DNA from: Mesocentrotus franciscanus
Lineage: Eukaryota; Echinodermata; Echinoidea; Camarodonta; Strongylocentrotidae
Direction: 5' to 3'
Length of the DNA: 64,000 nucleotides
Assembly: GCA_037976565.1 (NCBI GenBank)
Contig: CP137667.1
Coordinates: forward strand, 806,001-870,000
Part shown: one piece after another, positions 55,193-64,000 of the stretch
How the letters are laid out: each line of letters starts with the position of its first letter
Position numbering within the stretch: the stretch's first letter is position 1
Notes under the pieces: model-generated
What the model was told of the DNA's origin: nothing
Seen by the model: only the letters and a program-made list of their open reading frames with translations
Database searches by the model: none
Program-made: the position numbers and the translations under genes

Positions 55193-56550
55193 CCATCCTA
55201 CTTCTACTACCTCCCTACCCATTCATGCTTACTACAGTTACTACATTCTTATGTGTCTACAACCCCACATGTCCTTCGATACTTCTTCTACTACCTCCCT
55301 ACCCGTTCATGCTTACTACGATTACTACTTTCCTATGTCTACTACCACCCCACCCGTTCTTCCATCCTACTTCTACTACCTTCCTACCCATTCATGCTTA
55401 CTACAGGTACTACATTGTTATGTCTACTACAACCCCTCATGTCCTTCCATACTACTTCTACTACCTCCCTATCCGTTCATGCTTACTACGGTTGCTACAT
55501 TCCTACTTCTACTACCACCCACCCGTTCTTCCATCCTACTTCTACTACCTCCCTACCCATTCATGCTTACTACAGTTACTACATTCTTATGTGTCTACAA
55601 CCCCACATGTCCTTCGATACTACTTCCACTACCTCCATAGCCATTCATGCCTTTTACAGTTGCTACATTCCTATGTCTACTACCACCCCACCCGTTCTTC
55701 CATCCTACTTCTACTACCTCCCTACCCATTCGTGCTTACTAAATTCCTATGTCTACTACCACCCTACCCGTTCTTCCATCCTACTTCTACTACCTCCCTA
55801 CCCATTCATGCTTACTAAATTCCTATGTCTACTACCACCCCACCCGTTCTTCCATCCTACTTCTACTACCTCCCTACCCATTCGTGCTTACTAAATTCCT
55901 ATGTCTACTACCACCACCCGTTCTTCCATCCTACTTCTACTACCTCCCTACCCGTTCTTCCATCCTACTTCTACTACCTCCCTACCCGTTCATGCTTACT
56001 ACGGTTACATCATTCCTACGTCTTCTACCACCCCACATGTCCTTCGATACTACTTCTACTACCTCCCTACCCGTTTATGCTTACTATGGTTACTACATTC
56101 CTACGTCTATTACCACCCACCTGTTCTTCCATACTACTTCTACTACCTCCCTACCCATTCATGCTTACTACGGTTACTAAATTCCTATGTCTACCACCAC
56201 CCCACTCCTTTTTTCCATCCTACTTCTACTACCTCCCTACCCATTCATGCTTACTACGGTTACTACATTCTTATGTATCTACAACCCCACATGTCCTTCG
56301 ATACTACTTCTACTACCTCCCTACCCGTTCATGCTTTCTACGGTTGCTACTTTCCTACGTCTATTACCACCCCACCGGTTCTTCCATACTACTTCTACTA
56401 CCTCCCTACCCGTTCTTGCTTACTACGGTTGCTACATTCCTATGTCTACTACCACCCCACCCATTCTTCCATCCTACTTCTACTACCTCCCTACCCATTC
56501 ATGCTTACTACGGTTACTAAATTCCTATGTCTACCAACACCCCACCCGTT
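55193..56550 (+). repeat. Second copy of the ~1,358-bp tandem duplication
   Basis: It begins where the first copy ends and diverges from it near 56560. Variant landmarks lie at 55279, 55399, 56006 and about 56528. Confidence 0.8.
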
Positions 56551-57784
56551 CTTCCATCCTACTTCTACTACCTCCCTACCCGTTCATGCTTACTACAGTT
56601 ACTACTTTCCTATGTCTACTACGACCCCACCCGTTCTTCAATCCTACTTCTACTACCTCCCCACCCGTTCTTCCATACTACTACCAGTACCTCCATAGCC
56701 TTTCATGCTTACTACGGTTGCTACATTCCTAAGTCTACTACAACCCAACATGTCCTTCCATACTACTTCTACTACCTCCCTACCCGTTCATGCTTACTAC
56801 AATTACTACTTTTCTATGTCTACTACCACCCCAACCAGTCTTCCATCCTACTTCTACTACCTCCCTACCCGTTCATGCTTACTACGGTTACTTCATTCCT
56901 ACGTCAACTGCCACCCCACCCGTTCTTCCATCCTACTTCTACTACCTCCCTACCCATTCATGCTGACTACGGTTACTACATTGTTATGTCTACTACAACC
57001 CCACATGTCCTTCCATACTACTTCTACTACCTCCCTATCCGTTCATGCTTACTACGGTTGCTACATTCCTATGTCTACTACCACCCCACCCGTTCTCCCA
57101 TCCTACATCTACTACCTCCCTACCCGTTCATGCTTACTATGGTTACTACATTCCTATGTCTACTACAACCCAACATGTCCTTCCATACTACTTCTACTAC
57201 CTCCCTACCCGTTCTTGCTTACTATGTCTATCACGTTCCTATGTCTACTACCTCCCCTTCCGTTCTTCCATCCTACGTACTTCTACTACCTCCCTACCCG
57301 TTCTTGCTTACTATGTCTATCACGTTCCTATGTCTACTACCACCCCACCCGTTCTTCCATCCTACTTCTACTCCCTCCCTACCGGATCATGCTTACTACA
57401 GTTACTACTTTCCTATGTCTACTACCAACCCACCCGTTCTTTCATCCTACTTCTACTACCTCCCTACCCGTTCTTGCTTACTATGTCTATTACGTTCCTA
57501 CGACTACCACCCCACCCGTTCTTCCATCCTACTTCTACTACCTCCCTTCGTTCTTGCTTACTATGTCTATTACGTTCCTACGTCTACTACCACCCCACCC
57601 GTTCTTCCATCCTACTTCTACTACCTCCCTACCCGTTCTTGCTTACTATGTCTATTATGTTCCTACGTCTTCTACCTCCCCACCCGTTCTTCTATCCTAC
57701 TTCTACTACCTTCCTACCCGTTCATGCTTACTATGGTTACTACATTCCTATTCCTATGTCTACTCCCACCCCGCCCGTTGTACC

Positions 57785-57875
57785 TCGCTCCCTTCCCTCT
57801 TTCTTTCTCTCTGATCTGTCAATCATTCAATCAACCTCTTTACGTGTTTTTCTCTTTTCTCCTACTCCCTTTATG
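57785..57875 (+). repeat. Right copy of the flanking inverted repeat
   Basis: It pairs with 50515-50625 in opposite orientation, and leads directly into the ~210-bp array. Confidence 0.7.
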
Positions 57876-60005
57876 AGAAATTAAGAAAATGAGGGGGGTG
57901 GACTAAAAGATGTCGATGCTTACTGACACTAACGGTATCATGGAGAGTCAGTTTACGCACAATAACGCAGCAATCAGAGGCTTATTCGATTATTTTCCAT
58001 GCATATTATAGGTCAGGAATGCTTTTTTTATTAACTTTAATGTCTTAACATTCTATACGTGAAGTGTAAGACAATAAATGAGAAATTAAAAAATTAAGAG
58101 GGGGGGAGGTGAATGTAAAACATGTCGATGCCTACAGACACTAAAGGAACCATGAACAGTCAGTGTACGCACTATAACGCAACAATCAGAAGCTCATTTG
58201 ATTTTTTTCTGTGCCGTTATAGGTCAGGAATGTTATTTTTATTATCGTTCATGTCTTTACATTCTATATGTAAAGTGTCAATGCCAACAAATGAGAAATT
58301 AACAAAATGAGGGGGGGGGGGTGAATCTAAAAGATGTCGATGCTTACTGACACTAACGGTATCATGGACAGTCAGTGTACGCACAATAACGCAGCAATCA
58401 GAGGCTCATTCGATTTTTTTTTCGTGCATATTATAGGTCATGAATGCTATTTTTATTAACGTTAATGTCTTATCATTCTATATGTGAAGTGTATATGCTA
58501 ACAAATGAAAAATTAAAAGAATAAGGAGAATTGGGGTGAATTTAAAACATGTCGATGCTTACTGACACTAACGGTATCATGAGAGTCAGTTTACGCACAA
58601 TAACGCAACAATCAGAGCTTTATTTGATATTGTTCCATGCATATTATAGGTCAAGAATGCTATTTTCAATATCATTCATGTCTTTACATTTTATATGTAG
58701 AGTGTCAATGCCAACAAATGAGAAATTAACAAAATGAGGGGTGAATCTACAACATGTCGATGCTTAATATACTGACACTAACGGTATCATGGACATTCAG
58801 TTTACGCACAATAACACAGCAATCAAAGGCTTATTTGATATTGTTCCATGCATATTATAGGTCAGGAATGCTATTTTTAATATCATTCATGTCTTTACAT
58901 TCTATCTGTGAAGTGTCAAAGCCAACAAATGACAAATCAAAAGAATAAGGAGAAGAGGGTGAATCTAAAAGATGTCGATGCTTACTGACACTAACGTTAT
59001 CATGGACAGTCAATGTACGCACAATAACGCAGCAATCAAAGGCTTATTTGATATTGTTCCTTGCATATTATAGGTCAGGGATTCTATTTTTAATATCATT
59101 CATGTCTTTACATTTTATATGTAGAGTGTCAATGCCAACAAATGAGAAATTAACAAAATGAGGGGGGTGAATCTGAAAAAATGTCAATGCTTACTGACAC
59201 TAACGGTATCAAGGACAGTCAGTTTACGCACAATAACGCAGCAATCAGAGGCTTATTTGATATTGCTCCTTGCATATTATAGGTCAGGGATGCTTTTTTT
59301 AATATCATTCATGTCTTTACATTCTATATGTAAAGTGTCAATGCCAACAAATGAGAAATTAACAAAATAAGAGGGGTGAATTTAAAAGATATCGATGCTT
59401 ACTGAAACTAAAACTGTATCATGGACAGTCAGTTTACGCACAATAACGCAGCAATCACAGGCTTATTCGATTTGTTTTCTGTGCATATTATAGGTCAGGA
59501 ATGCTATTTTTAATATCATTCATGTCTTTACATTCTATATGTGAAGTGTCAATGCGAACAAATGAGAAATTAACAAAATGAGGGGGGTGAATCTACAACA
59601 TGTCGATGATTATACTGACACTAACGGTGTCATGGATACTCAGTTTACGCACAATAACGCAGCAAACAGAGGCTTATTTGATATTGTTCCATGCATATTA
59701 TAGGTCAGGAATGCTATTTTTAATATCATTCATGTCTTTACATTCTATATTTAAAGTGTCAATGCCAACAAATGAGAAATTAACAAAATAAGAGGGGTGA
59801 ATTTAAAAGATATCGATGCTTACTGAAACTAAAACTGTATCATGGACAGTCAGTTTACGCACAATAACGCAGCAATCACAGGCTTATTCGATTTGTTTTC
59901 TGTGCATATTATAGGTCAGGAAAGCTATTTTTATTAACGTTAACGTCTTTACATTCTATATGTGAAGTGTATATGCCAACAAATAAGAGATTAAAACATT
60001 AAGGG
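57876..60005 (+). repeat. ~210-bp tandem array, ten units
   Basis: ATGTCGATG (or a variant) recurs at about 57909, 58121, 58334, 58548, 58754, 58971, 59181, 59391, 59599 and 59811. Each unit has GTTTACGCACAATAACGCAG, TTATTTGATATTG, CATATTATAGGTCAGGAATG and CCAACAAATGAGAAATTAAC. Two units (59391 and 59811) share an AACTAAAACTGTATCATGG variant, hinting at block homogenisation. Short ~62-codon frames recur but are not conserved as protein. Confidence 0.9.
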
Positions 60006-60009
60006 GTGA

Positions 60010-61560
60010 ATATAAAAATGGACAATGTTTACTGAAACTGTGGTATCATCGACAGTCCTTGACAACTTATAGGTTATTTTGTCACTTTCTTGGACAGAAC
60101 CTTCGTCCGAAACTTCCTTTTCCTGTATTGTACATTCCTTCTCTACTTGTATATCAAATTTCAATGTTAACAACAAAGTATTTCAAAAAATAAAGGGGGT
60201 CATTCTATATGTATTCTAATAGAGTAGTCACAGCTGTCCTACTCGTAAACGTAACCTTTCTGTGAGCCTGGTCTGGCGGCCTGGGATTGACAAGTCTCTG
60301 GCTGAACTGAGTTGAACTAAGGGCATTAATGAGCAACTTGGGTCTTATTTTGTCACTTTCGTGGACACAACCTTCATCCGAAAATTCATTTCATGTATTG
60401 TACATTCCTTCTCTACCTCTATGTCAAATTTCAATGTTAACAACAAAGTAATTCAAAAAATAAAGGGGGTCATTCTAAATGTAATCTAGTAGAGTAGTCA
60501 CAGCTGTCCTACTCGTAAACGTATCCCTTCTGTACGCCTGGTCTGGCGGCCTGGGATTGACAAGTCTATGGCTGAAAAGAGTGGAACTAGGGGCATTAAT
60601 GAGCAACTTGGGGCTTATTTTGTCACCTTCGTGGACACAACCTTCATCCAAAAATTCATTTCATGTATTGTACATTCCTTCTCTACCTGTATATCAAATT
60701 TCAATGTTAACAACAAAGTATTTCAAAAAATAAAGGGGGTCATTCTAAATGTATTCTAGTAGAGTAGTCACAGCTGTCCTACTCGTAAACGTAACCCTTC
60801 TGTACGCCTGGTCTGGCGGCCTGGGATTGACAAGTCTCTGGCTGAACTGAGTTGAACTAAGGGCATTAATGAGCAACTTGGGTCTTATTTTGTCACTTTC
60901 GTGGACACAACCTTCATCCGAAAATTCATTTCATGTATTGTACATTCCTTCTCTACCTCTATGTCAAATTTCAATGTTAACAACAAAGTAATTCAAAAAA
61001 TAAAGGGGGTCATTCTAAATGTAATCTAGTAGAGTAGTCACAGCTGTCCTACTCGTAAACGTATCCCTTCTGTACGCCTGGTCTGGCGGCCTGGGATTGA
61101 CAAGTCTATGGCTGAAAAGAGTGGAACTAGGGGCATTAATGAGCAACTTGGGGCTTATTTTGTCACCTTCGTGGACACAACCTTCATCAAAAATTCATTT
61201 CATGTATTGTACATTCCTTCTCTACCTGTATATCAAATTTCAATGTTAACAACAAAGTATTTCAAAAAATAAAGGGGTCATTCTAAATGTATTCTAGTAG
61301 AGTAGTCACAGCTGTCCTACTCGTAAACGTAACCCTTCTGTACGCCTGGTCTGGCGGCCTGGGATTGACAAGTCTATGGCTGAAATGAGTGGAACTAGGG
61401 GCAGTAATGAGCAATTTGGGGCTTATTTTGTCACTTTCGTGAACACAACCTTCATCCGAAAATTCATTTCATGTATTGTACATTCCTTCTCTACCTGTAT
61501 ATCAAATTTCAATGTCAACAACAAAGTATTTCAAAAAATAAAGGGGGTCATTCTATATGT
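60010..61560 (+). repeat. 270-bp tandem array with 540-bp higher-order period
   Basis: CACAGCTGTCCTACTCGTAA recurs at about 60229, 60499, 60769, 61039 and 61308. Units alternate between GAACTGAGTTGAACTAAGGG and GAAAAGAGTGGAACTAGGGG variants (60303/60843 against 60573/61113), giving a dimeric repeat. The landmarks GCAACTTGGGGCTTATTTTG and CAATGTTAACAACAAAGTA are diverged counterparts of words in the ~210-bp units, in the same order. Confidence 0.9.
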
Positions 61561-62035
61561 ATTTCTTGTACCACACAACTTCATGCTCAGCTGTCTTCAT
61601 CGTAAACGTTCCCCTTTTGTACGCCCGGTCTGGTGGCCTGAGAATCACCAGTTTATGGTCAAAGAAAGGAGCCAAGAATGCCTTATTTTGAGGCTTTTAA
61701 TCAGCTTTTCTTTCTCTGAAACCTTGTCTACTTTCTACTGGTATATTGAACAGTATGCCTTGGCCATACATGTTTCAAAATTACCTCGCCAAACGTGGAT
61801 TTAATCATGAAACATGCAAAAACTTGATTATAAATTGGTCATCAGAGAGATCAAAAGACGAAAGTAGGCCATGTAGTTCCGGTTTTGGCCAAGCTAACGG
61901 TCTCCCCCACAAACCCACACATCAGTCTGAAACATTTTGAGTTGCTTATTGTCATTACTTTACAAATTTGCAGATATTTTTAAAATAAAAACATATTATT
62001 GATAATGCAATGAAGAAATTGGTTGCTAACTAAAT
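61561..62035 (+). repeat. Diverged edge unit of the 270-bp array, then unassigned sequence
   Basis: CTCAGCTGTCTTCATCGTAA and CGCCCGGTCTGGTGGCCTGA match the 270-bp unit loosely to about 61670. The rest is not recognised. The 142-codon frame crossing from the array (61376-61804) is not credible. Confidence 0.5.
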
Positions 62036-62039
62036 TAAG

Positions 62040-62670
62040 ACCTCAATTCTTACCTAACTAAAGTAAGAAACACGATATATTTGAAGATAAAGGGGGTTTA
62101 AGTCAGATGAAATACTCCAAAACGACGAGAAATCGGCAATTTTCCGAAAAATAAACACTTCATCGTAAAACCTCTCTCATTTCCTCAAAAAACAAAGATA
62201 TTCCCTAATTTTCTCTTGAATGATAAAATAATAGTCAATAATCATATCCCACCTGGTAATTACGACTGCCAAGGTCCATTTCCAAAGAAAAAAGACCTCA
62301 AACATGACGAAACACCACGAGGTACCCAATTGTAGGTTTTCGGGTACATGGTCAATTTTGGGGTACACAAAGTCAATTTTGGGGTACACAAGGTTAATTT
62401 TCGGGTACACAGGGTTAATTTTCGGGTACCATAGGTCAATTTTCGGGTACCATAGGTTAATTTTGGGGTACCATAGGTTAATTTTGGGGTACCCATAGTA
62501 GATTTTCAGGTACCAGTCAATTTTCGGGTACATGAAGTTAATTTTCGGGTACATGAAGTCAAATTTCAGGTACATGAAGTCAGTTTTCGGGTACACAAAA
62601 GTTAAAAACTATAACCCTAACCCTAACCCCAACCCTAACCCCTAACCCTAACCCTAACCCTAAAACCTAA
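62040..62670 (-). repeat. Inverted copy of the 765-bp composite satellite unit
   Basis: Read on the minus strand it carries GGGTTAGGGTTAGGG-type repeats (62610-62665), then TAGTTTTTAACTTTTGTG, a ~12-copy TACCCGAAAATTGAC block (62330-62600), and TTGGACCTTGGCAGT followed by the unique segment to about 62050. It is one unit in opposite orientation, 13 kb from the array at 45790-48890. Confidence 0.85.
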
Positions 62671-62944
62671 CATATTTGTTTTTGGTATAGACTCTAATTC
62701 AAGATTGTCTTTTTAAAATTACAGATGTATACGCAACATGACACCTGAATAGTTTCCATATCGACGTCGTTCTTTAAAAGCATCTTTACCAATACATTAA
62801 CGCTAGCATCACCATGTCTTCGTCGTCGACCTCCTTTTTGGCATTTGAACTTTGAAGTTTGTTGCGAACTCTAATAATGAATTGGATATTGGCATTATTG
62901 ACTTTTGTTCTGTCTTTGAACCATCGACGTCAACCTTTGATTAG

Positions 62945-63085
62945 GGACTTTTAGATTTACACGACGATAACGTGGACTGCCACGTGTGCCATTCTTTCAA
63001 GGCACTGGCCCGTGCTCGGCAGTGCCTTAAAAGGACGTCACATTACTTTTAAAGGACGCCGTTCCCGTCCTCTAACGATGCGAAT
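62945..63085 (+). mobile_element. Partial copy of the foldback element at 23407-23567
   Basis: GGGACTTTTAGATTTACACG and AACGTGGACTGCCACG match the left end. The middle is in inverted order (AAGGCACTGGCCCGTGC, then GCAGTGCCTTAAAAGGACGT). The right end is missing. Confidence 0.7.
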
Positions 63086-63189
63086 TGGCTGCAGTCGACC
63101 CGTCCTGTTCACTACTTTACACTCCTTTTCGTATGTATATAGTCGACGCCCGTTCTCTACACGATGACGCAATGGCCCCCGCTCGCTTT

Positions 63190-64000
63190 TTCAATTTCTC
63201 CTTCTTTCACTTGTTATGTTATTCTTCGTATATTACTCTATTATTTTTTCTATCTTTCGTCATGTTATTCTTTGTTTCCTTTCTATCATTTTCTCTCTCT
63301 GTTTTTTTATGTTATTATCTGTTTTTTCATCTTTCATCTTCTCTTCTATCTTTCCATTTTCTATTCTTGATCATTTTCTCTTTCCGTCTTTCCTTATGTA
63401 ATTGTTTATTGTTACCATTCTATCATTTTCTCTTTCTGTCTTTCTTTTTGTTATTCTTTATTTCTGTTAGTGTTTGTTTTTATAATTTTATTAATTTCCT
63501 CTTTCTTTTTTCTTTATGTTATTCTTTGTTTTTCGATCTTTCATCTTTTCTTCTATCTTTCTATTATCTATGCTTTATCATTTTCTCTTTTTGTCTTTCC
63601 TTATGTTTTTCTTTATTTCTTCCTTCTATCACCTTCTCTTATGTTAGTGTTTGTTTTTATTATTCTATTAATTTCCTCTTTCTTTCTTTCCTTATGTTAT
63701 TCTTTGTTTTTCCATCTTTCCATTATCTATGCTTAACCATTTTCTCTTTCTTTCTTTCCTTATGTTATTGTTTATTTCTTCCTTCTATCACCTTCTCTTT
63801 TGTTGTTCTTTCTTTTTATCATTCTATCACCTTCTCTTTCTCTTTTCTTATGTTATTCTTTGTTTCTTCCTCCTATCACCTTTTCTTATGTAATTCTTTG
63901 TTTTTATCGTTTTATCATTTTCTTCCTACCATTCCTTATGTTATTCTTTGTTTTTCCATCTTTCATCTTCTCTTCTATCTTTTCATTATCTTTTGTTCAT
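63190..64000 (+). repeat. Pyrimidine-rich degenerate array, continues past the window
   Basis: Words TTTCTCTTTCTTTCTTTCCT, TATGTTATTCTTTGTTTTTC and CATCTTTC/TCTTCTATC recur irregularly on a scale of roughly 50-210 bp. Phe/Leu/Ser-rich frames across it are artefacts. Confidence 0.8.

Larger units (their letters stand above)
51500..57780 (+). repeat. 6.3-kb minisatellite of 85-bp and 76-bp units, open in three frames
   Basis: The unit consists of CTTCTACTACCTCCCTACCC, then GTTCATGCTTACTACGGTTA, CTACATTCCTATGTCTACTA and CCACCCCACCCGTTCTTCCA plus TCCTA (85 bp). A common variant lacks about nine bases (TTACTAAATTCC) and is 76 bp. About 75 units are present. The plus strand is pyrimidine-rich with almost no T-A-A/T-A-G/T-G-A in any frame. 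Overlapping open frames of up to 449 codons therefore exist in all three frames; since 85 and 76 are both 1 modulo 3, each frame cycles through the same three peptides. There is no start context, splice signal or domain, so I call it a satellite. Confidence 0.95.

Noticed and set aside
51634..57876. Many overlapping open frames of 250-449 codons with STTSLPVHAYY-type repeats
   Set aside because: All three frames are equally open because the repeat unit lacks stops and its length is 1 modulo 3. No start, splice or domain evidence supports a protein.
58122..59791. Repeated ~62-codon frames starting MSM in the 210-bp array
   Set aside because: They follow the satellite unit, shift frame between units and show frame-breaking differences, so they are not a gene family.
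61376..61804. 142-codon frame at the end of the 270-bp array
   Set aside because: It begins in a satellite unit, and the same frame is broken in other units. No domain is seen.

Overview
The window looks like intron- and repeat-rich genomic DNA of a marine deuterostome invertebrate, most likely an echinoderm such as a sea urchin. This is inferred from AT-rich DNA, small exons with canonical splice sites, tRNA-derived SINEs, non-LTR retrotransposons with ATT-rich tails, TTAGGG-type repeats, and a death-fold gene whose first exon ends in a 2A peptide, a combination known from sea urchins. There are no bacterial operons, CRISPR arrays or rRNA genes. Most long open frames come from repeats. The real coding DNA is short exons, located here by matching splice sites and reading phase.

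Three host genes are supported. (1) Minus strand, 19894 down to 13483: six exons of a haem-NO-binding-associated (soluble-type) guanylate cyclase, from the associated domain through the coiled coil to most of the catalytic domain. Its frame is broken twice, each time by one missing base in a homopolymer. (2) Plus strand, 24257 to 30067: a gene with a 2A ribosome-skipping motif in exon 1 and two death-fold exons downstream, plus a possible alternative terminal exon and two decayed death-fold copies. (3) Minus strand, 45057 down to 40178: seven phase-consistent exons of the C-terminal ~557 residues of a low-complexity Ser/Arg/His/Pro-rich protein I do not recognise. Its upstream part is lost in a 500-N gap.

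Layout: 1-5.7 kb holds a foldback element with its own empty site, a 370-bp palindrome and a SINE. 5.8-8.6 kb is a minus-strand non-LTR element split by a plus-strand one. 8.6-12.6 kb holds a SINE, a TTAA-flanked foldback element and a 28-bp minisatellite. 13.2-20 kb is the cyclase gene, with another non-LTR element (15.4-17.06 kb) in an intron. 21.7-23.6 kb holds two inverted-repeat elements. 24-30.6 kb is the 2A/death gene. 31-38.7 kb is satellites and inverted-repeat elements, several of them nested. 40-45 kb is the third gene. 45.8-48.9 kb is a ~765-bp composite satellite with TTAGGG stretches. 50.5-61.6 kb is a large tandem-repeat complex: a 6.3-kb 85/76-bp minisatellite embedded in a ~210-bp array, followed by a related 270-bp array. 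62-64 kb holds an inverted copy of the composite satellite and a pyrimidine-rich array.

A recurring theme is tandem duplication that includes an exon/intron boundary. It occurs in the third gene, in the cyclase, and possibly at 12.0 kb. In the third gene it has produced a phase-compatible micro-exon that looks like a mutually exclusive alternative.
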